Positions 52,468-63,548 of a stretch of DNA of 64,000 bases are shown here, one piece after another. The position numbers were made by a program, and so were the translations under genes. The stretch is from Alopecurus myosuroides (Eukaryota; Streptophyta; Magnoliopsida; Poales; Poaceae): NCBI GenBank assembly GCA_028641055.1, contig CM054058.1:84610020-84674019 (forward strand). Direction: 5' to 3'. Below the pieces are notes generated by a model that was not told where the DNA came from, made no database searches, and worked only from the letters and a program-made list of their open reading frames with translations. Each line of letters begins with the position of its first letter. Position 1 is the first letter of the stretch.

Positions 52468-53916
52468 CTAAACAGAACTTGATTCATTTGGAGAATAGAC
52501 TATCTGGCCAGAAGGGTGGAACAGAGTTATTGACTTTTGAGCACAGTCAATCGTAGCTTTATTGGCCTTCAACCAATCCATGCCAAGAATGACATCAATG
52601 TCAGAATTGCCAAGCAGTATGAGAGAAGCTAGGAATATGTGGCCTCCAATTAGGATTTGATTTCTGTGACTGATCTTAGACGTTTGCATAGTTGCTCCAG
52701 GGGAGTTTACTACTAGCGGGGAACCCAAACCAACAAAGGGGAGCTTAACTGCTGTCGCAAAGATCTTTGACACGAAAGAATGCGATGCTCCAGTATCAAA
52801 CAACACTTTAGCTGGGTTAGAGTTTACGGGAAATGTACCGAGAACAACGTCAGCAGCTTCCTCAGCTTTGTCGACCTTGACATGATTCACCCTCGCGGTC
52901 CTCCCGATAGGCCTGTTGTTGGAGTTGAAGGCTTTAGACGGGGGAGCACGCACCATTGCCTGGTTTGTGTCGGGACGAGGTGGTGGTGGAGGTAGCTGCC
53001 TCTGCGTGCACTTGTCAGCGTAGTGCCCCGTCTGCTTGCACTTGAAGCAAGTGACGATATGAGGAGGATCTGGCCTTGGCTGCCCCATTGAAAACCTCTG
53101 ACCATGCATCTGAGATGGGTTGGGTGGGCGGGGAGCGAAGCCTGTAGAAGCTTGGGCATATGGAGCCCGAGTGACAGCACCATTTGGCACCCAGATGCGG
53201 CGCTTCTGTGGTTGGGTGGTCATGTTGGAGGAGGAACCACCCTCACGCGAGTGCTTTCGAGAATCCTCGAACGCCTTGCGCCCATTTTCCTCATTGAGCG
53301 CGGTGTTCACGAGCTCCTCGAAGTTGTTGGCCTTGATGTTGGTGAGGGCGTACTTGAGTTCCGGGTTGAAACCTCTGCGGAACCTTGCCATCTTATTAGC
53401 CTCAGTGGACACCTCATCACCAGCGTAACGAGCGAGGCGATTGAACTCACTCTGATAGCCAATGACGTCCAGCTTGCCCTGCTTGAGTGAGCAAAACTCT
53501 TCACGCATCCTTTCCATGAGACCATCTGGAATGTGGTGCTTCAGGAAAGCTTCCTTGAAACAACCCCAGGTGATTGGATAGCCAGCTCTCATGGTCTGGT
53601 AGTTTTCCCACCAAGTAGCTGCCTGACCCTTCAGGAGATAGGAGGCAAACTTGACCTTGTCTTCCTCAGCAACGTGAGCAATCTCCAGAGCCTTAGCTAT
53701 CTCACGGATCCAGTCATCAGCATCCAGAGGCTCGCGTGTTTCCATGAAAGCTCTCGGGCCCAGACTGAGAAACTCCTTGATACTAACTCGTGGAGCATTC
53801 TGATTGTTGTGCTGGTTAGTCTGAAACTGGGCCATCTGTGCCATGACTTGGGTCATCTGAGTCAACAACTCCGTGATTGGCGGTGGCTCAGGCGGGGTGT
53901 TCCTTGTTGGCGGCAT
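52468..53916 (-). CDS. Element C gag and protease
   Basis: 482 residues. The N-terminus MPPTRNTPPEPPP is followed by a predicted helix (LLTQMTQVMAQMAQFQT), then the gag core FLSLGPRAFMETREPLDADD, KVKFASYLLKGQAATWWENY, RMREEFCSLKQGKLDVIGYQ and EFNRLARYA. The zinc knuckle CFKCKQTGHYADKC lies at about 293-306. The protease active site is LFDTGASHSFVS (about 379) with ILGMDWLKANKATIDC after it. Gag packages the RNA and the protease matures the polyprotein. The frame ends SSV-TAG and pol continues in the same frame, so the TAG is either a readthrough signal or a nonsense change. Confidence 0.88.
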   Translation of the reverse strand: MPPTRNTPPEPPPITELLTQMTQVMAQMAQFQTNQHNNQNAPRVSIKEFLSLGPRAFMETREPLDADDWIREIAKALEIAHVAEEDKVKFASYLLKGQAATWWENYQTMRAGYPITWGCFKEAFLKHHIPDGLMERMREEFCSLKQGKLDVIGYQSEFNRLARYAGDEVSTEANKMARFRRGFNPELKYALTNIKANNFEELVNTALNEENGRKAFEDSRKHSREGGSSSNMTTQPQKRRIWVPNGAVTRAPYAQASTGFAPRPPNPSQMHGQRFSMGQPRPDPPHIVTCFKCKQTGHYADKCTQRQLPPPPPRPDTNQAMVRAPPSKAFNSNNRPIGRTARVNHVKVDKAEEAADVVLGTFPVNSNPAKVLFDTGASHSFVSKIFATAVKLPFVGLGSPLVVNSPGATMQTSKISHRNQILIGGHIFLASLILLGNSDIDVILGMDWLKANKATIDCAQKSITLFHPSGQIVYSPNESSSV

Positions 53917-54124
53917 CCTGAATGGAAATGCATTTTAGCACGACAACAGAAAAGGATAGACTCGGCAACCAAAAGAGAGATTATTCCGACGCATGAATAG
54001 ATAACCATAGGTACATCATCACATGTTCAAATACATCAGAATATCCAACACACCACAAATGGTTCGAATGCCAAAGGATAACTAAACATAGCTAAGAATG
54101 GATACATCGGTACTCCCATGCTCA
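53917..54124 (-). other. Spacer between the extra ORF and gag of element C
   Basis: Short AT-balanced leader with no recognised feature. Confidence 0.5.
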
Positions 54125-54939
54125 TCACGCAGGACGGCGGTGAGTAATACGACGAGAGGTACGGTGAGGAGCACGCCCACGAAAGTAGGTAGAACGACGA
54201 TCCACATAGACCTGACGTGGTCTGAGAGCGACTCTAGGTGTGGTGAAGTACATAGCATCAACTCCCTGTGCTCCAAAGCGTGGAATCCCAGTGTAACCAG
54301 CACCGAGGTTGAGGAGTGGACCTCTGATCGGCTCGTAACCTCCAGCATCTGGCAGACGACGACCAACTGGCTGATCGAAACGTGCAAAGCGCTCATCTCC
54401 AACAAAGTATGTGGTGTACGTCGCCAGACGAGTCAAAGCAAGGTAGAGCTGCTCTCTGACTGAAGCCAACTCCTGAGATAGTGTGCTGGCAACTGCGTCA
54501 CTGTGCCTCACAAACTGAGCGGTGGTGTGCAGCCTGGAGTTATCATGCTCGTAGACATCCAGGTTGTCGTAGAGAGTGAAGTGAGCTCCCTCCGAAGTGA
54601 TGTAACCACGGGGATGTGGCGATAGATAGAATCGTCAAATCCCCAGTAGTCAGCACGAAGGATGGTGAGACTCACATAAGCTGCCTGCTGCACAGCCATA
54701 TCCACTGTGGAGCCTACTGCCTCGTAGCGGTGGACAACGCTCATGCCATCATCTGACAGAATGTAGACGATAGCCTGGTAGTAGGTCTGGTCAAACTCTC
54801 GCTGCTGCTCGTAGACCTGGTACTCTGGTGCCCAATGGAACCCCAGATAAGTGACCATGTCTCTCAGCATCTCCGGATAACCGGCAGTGCTCTCGCAACG
54901 AGTCATACGAACCACCTGTGGGTAGAATCTGAGATCCAT
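54125..54939 (-). pseudogene. Element C extra ORF upstream of gag
   Basis: Two minus-strand frames join by a shift near 54590-54620. The first (from 54939) starts MDLRFYPQVVRMTRCESTAG and has MVTYLGFHWAPEYQVYEQQR, YYQAIVYILSDDGMSVVHRY and QQAAYVSLTILRADYWGFD. The second has TLSQELASVREQLYLALTRL, probably a helix, and ends in an arginine-rich tail (YFRGRAPHRTSRRITHRRPA). The whole would be about 270 residues. I recall similar proteins predicted in wheat-group Gypsy elements but know no function. No enzyme motif or membrane segment is visible. The basic tail could bind nucleic acid, which is inference. It lies between primer-binding site and gag, an unusual place for a coding frame. Confidence 0.55.
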
Positions 54940-55465
54940 CTGCAGATGATTGGGGAAGTTTTGATTAGACGCCGGTAGAGAACTGAAGTGGAAAGCAACA
55001 ACAAGGTTTCAACGGACGAAAAGGATGTTGAGAAGAACAGGATATCGAAGCAACATTGGGGAAACACGAGACCAAAACACTCCTGAGGTACTACGGAAAA
55101 CCCATCCGGGCTTCTAAAGGATCAATATCTAGTGCTTAAGGAATAGATGATCTGCTTCCGGGGCTTACACGCCTCCGTTCTCAATCGTGAGTAGGCAACA
55201 TGATAAATCATGTCACAACCACCTCCATTCCTATGGTCTAGTAGATATAACTATCCTAGAGAAACCAGGATACGTGAAATCCTAACTTGAAAGTTTAGGT
55301 GAGAAAAGAAAACAACGTTGCACTTCCTTACCAGAAAAGGGAGGGTGGGTGGGGAAAGAAATAAAATGGCAGAATTCCTACTCTCACGTTTCATTTTTCC
55401 TATATAGCTACAAAATAGTTTCTAGACTCAACTGCGGCCAGTAAAAGGGATCCTACAGGCAGAAA
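54940..55465 (-). other. Leader of element C after the primer-binding site
   Basis: About 525 bases between the primer-binding site and the extra ORF; no motif recognised. It would hold the packaging signal. Confidence 0.5.
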
Positions 55466-55478
55466 GGCTCTGATACCA
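55466..55478 (-). promoter_or_regulatory. Primer-binding site of element C
   Basis: Minus strand TGGTATCAGAGCC, two bases after the 5' LTR, matching initiator tRNA-Met. Confidence 0.9.
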
Positions 55479-55480
55479 TT

Positions 55481-58400
55481 TGTCGCACCCGGACTTCTAG
55501 AGGATACTCGCAGTTCCGTTGAACAGTAGTTGATTGGATTACGGGGCTTACCGGCACCCGCATCTCTTACGAGTAGGCCAACACACGTATGTGTGACAAC
55601 CAACCCCTACTGTTCATCGTCTACGTAAACCATCCCATAGAAATCAGGATACTACCATTGACGTACTTCATACCATACACACATGGTACGTCAACGGTGT
55701 TTAACAAAATGATAGCACAACAGATCTCTAAGACACAAATAAATAGAAATAGGTTGCAAATAGCTCTCACTAGAGCAGAGATAGCAAATACAATCATCCA
55801 GAGGACACATGTCCCAACATATCATCATTACATCTCAGCGGAAGCATTCAAAGGGTCTGAGTACAGACAAATCCAAATAGGCTTAAGAAGCCGGGAATGA
55901 AAAGGAAAAACGGAGCCCATCCACGTAGTCTCGGATCCTGCCCGGGTCCGCTATCTACTCGTCAGCAGCCTCGTCAAACTCCACGTAGTAGCCATCACGG
56001 GGATCCTCGTAAGCGTAGTCTGCGGAAACCACAGCCCCAAAGGGGTCAGTACAACAACGTACTGGCAAGCAAGACTCACAGTTCACCAAAGTGTAACCCG
56101 TCAACACCAAGCACAGATGCTTTGGGTTCAACGGAAGAAAAGGGGATACAAAAGATGCGGCAGCTGGCTGCACTAACCAACTACAGATACATACTACAAC
56201 TTCCGGCTAACAGAAAAGAGATAAGATAGCGTATCGTAACCAACTATAACTAACTACAAACAAACCCATCCTGGATCTCGCCCCTTATCCAAAGAAGCAA
56301 TCCGAGGATAACTCACACAGTTGGATTAGTGATGGATCAAGTTATTGTGGCAATAAGGCTATTACTAGTCAAGTTATCATTAGTTGGGTGTAAGTTGTTC
56401 TGAGTACTTGTTAGCCAGTACTTTCACCAAGTAACCATAACCGCGGAAAACACGGCTTCTCGAGAAGATTTATCCCTGCAGGGGTGCACCAATTTGGTCG
56501 TACACGTAAGAATATCCCGCCAGGCGGGAATCAAACCCACCAAGCAAGGCACTCTACACAACTCAACTCTTCTTCGCATCAAGCCCAAAGCACCACGTGC
56601 TGTGCGTGCGCGGCTAATCGAGCCCCACGAAGAAAAGGGGACCCTCATATCACTCTAAGACGACGCCGCCCTAAATGCCGACTACAAAAGTTCCACCCTG
56701 GCCTCGGGTTCGTACCTGCATATGAGTGCATCAAATGGAAAGCCCGAACTAAGTGTGGCGATTTGGACGAGATGCGAATCGAATCAAATTGAGGGGGCGC
56801 CCATACACGCTTCCCACATGCGGATAGTGCGCTCATCATGGATCAGTAGACAAGACACTTTTCCTAATTAGGGTCGACACTAGCAGGCCTCAAAACCACG
56901 CCGGGCCTCCTGCCGGTGCCTTATCAGCAAATTATTATTACCTCAAGATTAACAGGTTGTTGTTTAACATCGAGCCCCAGAACATAATAGAAATAGTAAC
57001 AGAAGATAACGGGTAACAGACTCGAGCAGAAACAACCCTAAGCATGCTAGTAAGACACGGGCAACAAGCAAAGGGGTTATAGGTGTGGAGGTGAGGCTAT
57101 ATCAGGGTTAAAGGATAACATGTGATATGTTCGAACAGAAGCAACGATTCATAGGGCTAGAAGAAATAGACAACGAAAGTATCGGTATCCAATGTTGAAA
57201 GGAACACAGTGGTTCATGTGAGTGAATACTTGCCTGCAAACTCAGCAGCCTGGTACTGAGCTAACTCCTCAGAAGGGGTGTCGTAAACCTCGTCTGTCTC
57301 AACGTCGTCGTCTAGTCGAGAAGAATCAAACAAACAACGCAGAGAGACAAACAATCAATAACATGGCAAAGTGCACAATCATGGGATGATGCATGACCAT
57401 TTAATTGATGCATAGAAATAACCTAGTTGACATGGTAACATAACATGGTTTAAATGGACCCACATGCAAATTGGATTGCATATGGAAAACCCATGAATTA
57501 TGGTTGGAATAATTGTTTTACAACTAATCAACAGGTGAAAGTGGATTAGTATGATGCATGGAAGATGAAAACAATAAGAAAACAACAATAGATGCAAGTA
57601 GAAATGAAATTTTCCAAGTGTGGAATTTTATTGATTAAGTTTTGGAATTTTGGTTACTTAAAGGTGTCACACAAACATTTGTTGTTTTCAGCAATTTTAA
57701 TTGTTCAAAACAAATAACAAAATTCATATTTGGAAAGTACACAAAATTTTAGGTGGATTACATGTTTCAATTATTGAAAAAGGAATTAGAATGAATTATT
57801 TATGAATTAAACAAGTTTAAACAAGATTTAAATGAATTTAAATCAAGTATGAATTTATTTGAATTTTTATTTGTTCAAAACATTAAACCAAATTCATATT
57901 TGAAAAGTTTATACTTTTCTAGTTTGAAAACATATTTTATATGTTCAAAAATAATTTAATTTGAGCAAGTTATGAATTTAGCAAATTTAAATGATTTAAA
58001 CAAGGTTTAAATTATTTAAGCAATTTTAATTATTCAAAACATGAAACAAAATTTATATTTGGCAAGGTGGTTCAAAATGGCATGGAAAACATATTTTATT
58101 TGTGTTATTTGAATTAAGTATGAATTAGTTATGCATTTAATCAAATTTAAAATGAGTGGTTTGAATTTGAAATTTGAATGCATTTGAATTATTCAAAATA
58201 GAAAACAAATGATGTAATCATGTAGAGAATTTAATTTGGTGCAGCAAACATATTTTATTTACATTATTTGGATTTATAAAATGAAAGTTATTAGCATATT
58301 AAAATTAGGGACCAATCTGTGAAGAAAAGGACTTAATTTAAATAGAAAAACTGGGGCAGAACGTTTTCTACCTCGCAGCGGCTAGCCCTAGCCACTGACG

Positions 58401-59898
58401 AGGGGGCCCTGTCCACCGTGGCAGCGCGTGGAGGCACGCGTGGCCACCACTGCCTATGGCAGGTGGCCCCTGCCTGGCCAGCGTGGCGCGCAAAAAATTG
58501 GGGTTTTATTCGCGAGCGCAGGGCTCGAACCCGCGCTGCGGAAGCGCGAGCAGTGGTGCGTTACCACTACGGTGTGCGATTGGTTCTTGTCAGTATAGGG
58601 GCGCAGCTAGGTTGAGGTTCAGCTGCGTTAACTGAACTTTGTCAGTTAACTGAACTGAACCTGGCCGCGCTTGCAACGCTCGCCGGCGGTGAACTGCGCG
58701 CTTCTCGTGCTCGAGTGCGTGTGCAAAGGAAAAAGGCGTGCTCGCGGGCGTGCAGAGTTGCAGAGAGGGAACAGGAGGGGAGGATGGCGTGCTCACGGTC
58801 GCTGTAGAGGTAGCAGCGGCTCGACGGCGAGGTGGACGACGGCGACAGCTGCGAGGACGGCGTCGTGGAAGCAGAAGGTCTCCGGGCTCGCGGAGGTGTC
58901 GATGAGCTCGAGGACGCTACGGCGGTTTGATCCCCGCGGTCAGCCAGGGAGGAGGAGGGTGGCAACGGCGACGATCGCCATGGATTCAGAAAGGTGGAGC
59001 TCCGGTGAGGTTGCAGAGAGGGGGGATTCCGGCAGTGAGAGGGAAAACGACGGCGCAGCTCGAGGGAGAAGGGAGGTAGGGGTCTAGGGCTGCTCGGGGA
59101 ACCCTAGGGGTAGGTTTTATAGGCTAGGGGGGCGCGCGGTGGCCGTTGCTGCGCGACGGCGTCGACGTGGATAGGCGCGATGGCGCGCCGTACATCTAGA
59201 AGAAGACCCGAAGGGGTACGGGCCGTGGGGGTAGCTGGGCTGGCCCAACTGGCTGCACTGCCCCTCTGCGTGTTTCCTTTTTAATTTTTTTCTTCTGTTT
59301 CTTTTTTTTGCTGAAATGAAATAGGGAAGAAAGCTAGGGTTTTGATGTTAGAAAATTTTAGAAAAAATTGGTATTGATTAGTTATGTAACAGCAACAACT
59401 TGCCAAGTTTTGTTTTTCAAAAAGTTCAAAATAAAATGTTGTTTGTGATTTGATTGAAATTTGAATGAATTTTGAGATTAAGTGATTTATTGAAAACAAG
59501 ATTTAAATAGTTTGAACCTTATAGTTTAAATGGAAACAAATGATTAGAATTGTGTTGTAATTTTCATAAATTCCAAAAGGTTGCTGTTTGGAAAATGTGA
59601 TTTGAATTTTGAATGGAATTTGAGTTAAGTGAGTTATTACATAAAATAACAAGTTAATAACTCTATTTAAATAGAAACAACTAGCTGTTTTAATTGAACT
59701 TTTTATTTGAAAAAGATGTAACATGACAAGTATGAAACAAAGGTTTGAATACTGTTTGAATTTCAATTGTGAAAACAAAGGAAAACAGATGCAAACAAAA
59801 GGAAAACAAATGCAATGACTAAGATGCCATGATGCAAAACATTAATTAAACAAGAAACAAACATTCTAAATGGAAGTTTTCATACTTGGGATGTTACA
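55481..59898 (-). repeat. 5' LTR of element C
   Basis: 4418 bp, same structure as the 3' LTR: TATA at 59115-59121, tRNA-like segments at 58511-58578 and 56521-56571. A handful of small indels (for example AAA inserted near 58494) and scattered substitutions separate the two copies. Confidence 0.92.
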
Positions 59899-59903
59899 CA
59901 CGA

Positions 59904-60516
59904 ACTGCCCCTTCCCCGTTCGTCTCCAGGCTAAGTGATTTTCGACGGACCGGATATTTCGATTCAAGTTTGAACCGGATATTCCGGTCCAAAACTGGAC
60001 CGGAAATTCCGGCTGCCTGCTGTTTCGAAATTTCCTTGTTTCAATGGAATGACATAAGTGCTAGATGAAGAAGGCTTTATGGTAGAATGGCTTAGGTTAG
60101 AAACACCAAACTGAAAGTAGTACTTATCCCTCTCAAAAGTAAGAATCATATCAACTAAAGACCAATTGAGTGAGATTTTCCTACAAAAGAACACTTAGAA
60201 GGGAAAAACAAGAAATGCAATGAAATATCAAATAAAACCCAACTAAGATCCAACTCTTCGAAAATAAGAGCTCGGTGGTCTAAGCCACCATGTAAGAGAT
60301 CATGGTATGCAACCGCGAAGATGTATCTTGGGTGCATTGCCAATTCTCGACATTGAAGCTCACAATTCAACATTAGAAAAACAGAGATAACAATGAATAT
60401 TTGCTTTGGGCATAATGGGGGAGGGAGAACCAATGTGTTAGGATAACACTCCCCCTATGTCCATGCCTACACCTAAACTCAAACACGATTCATCTATAGG
60501 GGTGTTAGCAAGATCC
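59904..60516 (-). other. Element A spacer, part 2
   Basis: Contains CCGGATATTCCGG-type words at 59949-60012 and, shortly after pol (minus strand), the purine run ACATAGGGGGAGTGTT (60446-60461), a typical Sirevirus site downstream of pol. Confidence 0.65.
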
Positions 60517-63500
60517 TCAAGTCAAACTCCTAGAATCAATGACATTTAGTTCATTCCTCAAGAACAAGAATCTTTCATCATCAAGTGGCTTCATGAAAAT
60601 ATCTGCAAGATTATCCTTGGTGGGCACATAAGATAGTGCAATATCCCCTCTTGCCACATGGTCTCGGATGAATGATGACGAATCTCAATGTGCTTCGTTC
60701 TTGTATGTTGCACGGGATTGTATGCGATCTTGATGGCACTTTCATTGTCACACAAAAGAGGCACTTTATCCAAACAAACTCCATATTCCTTGAGAGTTTG
60801 CCTCCTCCATAGCAATTGTGTGCAAGCACTTGCGGCGGCTACATACTCGGCTTCGGCGGTGGAGAGAGATATGCAATTTTGCTTCTTGGAAGACCAACTC
60901 ACCAAGGACCTACCAAGAAACTGGCAAGCCCCGGAAGTAGACTTCCTATCATCTTGATCAGCCGCCCAATCGGAATCCGTGTAGACCTTGAGAGAAAATT
61001 GTGCCCCCTTTGGGTACCACAAACCAAATCTTGGGGTATGAACCAAATAACGAAAGATCCTATGGACCGCCATCAAATGGCTATCCTTAGGAGCCGCTTG
61101 ATACCTTGCACACACGCCTACACTCAAAACGATATCGGGCCTAGATGCACAAAGATATAGCAAATAACCAATCAGAGAACGATACATCTTTTGGTCCACA
61201 TCTTTACCCTTCGGATTACGTGATAGGTGGCACTTGACTTGCATAGGAGATGTCTTGATCTTTACATCTTGGAAGTTAAACCTCTTGATCATATCTTGGG
61301 TATACTTGGCTTGAGAAATGAATGTCCCACGAGCCAATTGCTTGATCTCAAAGCCAAGGAAGAATTTAAGCTCACCCATCATAGACATCCCGAACCTGTC
61401 AGTCATAAGCTTATAGAACTCATTGTTGAAAGCTTGGTTAGTTGAGCCAAAGATAATATCGTCCACGTAGAGTTGGCATATGAAAAGCTCTCCCTTTACT
61501 CTCTTGGTGAAGAGAGTGGGGTCGATCTTCCCAACTTCGAAACCACGGTCATCCAACAATTCTCTAAGGTGCTCATACCAAGCACGGGGTTCTTGTTTGA
61601 GACCATAGAGAGCTTTGTCAAGTTTGTAGACATGGTTAGGAAAGTTGAGATTCTCGAACCCTGGAGGTTGCTTCACATATACTTCCTCTTTTAGTGGACC
61701 ATTCAAGAAAGCACTTTTGACATCCATTTGTTGCAATTTGAAATTATGAGAAGAAGCATAAGCAAGGAGGATACAGATGGACTCAAGGCGAGCCACGGGT
61801 GCGTAGGTTTCATCAAAGTCAATGCCTTCAACTTGAGTGTAACCTTGAGCAACCAATCTAGCATTGTTCCTTATGACAATGCCATGCTCATCTTGCTTGT
61901 TCTTGAAAATCCACTTAGTGCCAATAACATTGTGGCAATCTTTGGGCTTCTCAACCAATCTCCAAACTTTGTTGCGCTCAAAGTTATTGAGCTCATCATG
62001 CATTGCTTCAATCCAATCGGAGTCCTCAAGAGCTTCAAACACTTTCTTAGGTTCCACCATAGAGATATGAGCTTGATGCTCACTAAAGTGTGCCAATTGC
62101 TTTCTTGTGGATTTTCTAGCTTGAATATCCTCCAAGACCTTGTTGTCTTGGGTATCAATTTGCTTCAAAGCTCTTCTTATCCTTTTGACACGACGGGCTT
62201 CGATCTCCGCATTATTGTGCGGAGGGATCACTTGATCATCTTGATCATTTGGGTCCCCATATTGACCAATTGTGCCTTGATCATCATCATCATCATCATC
62301 AATATCTTCAACACTTGCTTCAACTTGAGGAGAGGATGAAGAGGATGGTTGATCTTGGCCTTGACCTTGACTCGCATTAGTGAGAGGAGTGGGTACGACT
62401 TGCGTAGTGTCTTGGTCAATGAGAGGAGGGTCTTCAAAATGTTCTTGGTTAGGTGTAATACTTGGATCCTTGGCTTGTTCTTCTATTGTAGAGGAGGGCT
62501 CCACTTGAGTAGAGCATAGTCCTTCTCGAGTCGCCATAAGGTGTCCCTCAATGGGGCGAAAAAGTACCACAGCCATCCTTCCTATGGATTCTTGAGGTAT
62601 TTCAACATCTACATTATAAACATGAAATTGTGCCACTTGGGAGCCATCATTTTCCTCGAAGACCACACTACAAGATTCTATGACAATCCGTGAGGCTTTG
62701 TCAAAGACTCTATAAGTGTGGGATTCGGCACCGTAACCAACAAATATACCCTCAATAGTTTTGGATTGAAATTTAGACAACCTAACACCCTTGATCAAAT
62801 AGAAGCACTTACAACCGAATACACGGAAGTAGGAGACGTTGGGCTTGTTGCCGGTGAGGATCTCATATAGAGTCTTGTCCAAGCCTTTGCGGATGTAGAG
62901 GCGGTTGGAGGAGTGGCATGCGGTGGATATGGCCTCGGCCCATAAATATTGGGGAGAAGTGTACTCCGCCAACATGGTCCTTTCCATATCCAAGAGAGTG
63001 CGATTCTTCCTTTCGGCAACACCATTTTGTTGAGGAGTGTAAGTGTCGGAATATTGATGATGAATGCCTTCTTCACTAAGGAATTCATTCAAAGTGTAGT
63101 TCTTGAACTCCGAACCATTATCACTCCTAATAGCCATGATTTGCACATTGTGTTGACGTTGCACTTCGTTGGAGAAGTCGATGATGGTTTGTTGAGTTTC
63201 ACTCTTGCACTTGAAGAAATAAACCCAAGCGTATCTTGAATAATCATCTACAATAACCAAGCAATACTTCTTGCCACCAAGACTTGCCTCGGGCACGACA
63301 CTAAAGAGATCAACATGGAGAAGCTCCAAGACCCTATTTGATGAAATAATAGTCTTGGCCTTGTGCACCTTGTCAGGCATCTTTTCTTCAACGCACGACC
63401 TATCAACGCGATCCTTTAAAAAGGAAACATTTTCTTTTAGTCCGACAATAAGGCCACCTTTGTGAAGACTTTGCAAAGTTCTCATGTTGACATGGGACAA

Positions 63501-63548
63501 GCGGCGATGCCACAACCATCCCAAGTCCGCCTTTCCGAAAAGACACAT
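60517..63548 (-). pseudogene. Element A pol: integrase, reverse transcriptase, RNase H
   Basis: A frame of 985 codons from 63548. Order: gag-pre-integrase [12 protein letters not shown] (the zinc-finger cysteines after it are degraded: DRSCVEEKM); integrase core [33 protein letters not shown] (D, D, E kept); acidic linker with a D run; reverse transcriptase [12 protein letters not shown] and [12 protein letters not shown]; RNase [41 protein letters not shown] and [10 protein letters not shown] frameshift near 60680 derails the end, and the proper frame ([20 protein letters not shown]) resumes and stops at 60517-60519. This is a Sirevirus-type Copia polymerase, inactive by frameshifts. Confidence 0.88.

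Larger units (their letters stand above)
45071..59898 (-). mobile_element. Element C: Gypsy chromovirus-type element with 4.4 kb LTRs
   Basis: Both LTRs measure 4418 bp (45071-49488 and 55481-59898) and differ only at scattered positions. Flanks are CACAA (45066-45070) and CACGA (59899-59903), a target duplication with one change. On the minus strand: 5' LTR, primer-binding site for initiator tRNA-Met, an extra ORF, gag with zinc knuckle and protease, reverse transcriptase, RNase H, integrase and chromodomain, polypurine tract, 3' LTR. Integrase after reverse transcriptase makes it Gypsy; the chromodomain and long LTRs suggest the Tekay lineage. It is disabled by a stop, a frameshift and a changed catalytic residue. 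Confidence 0.92.
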
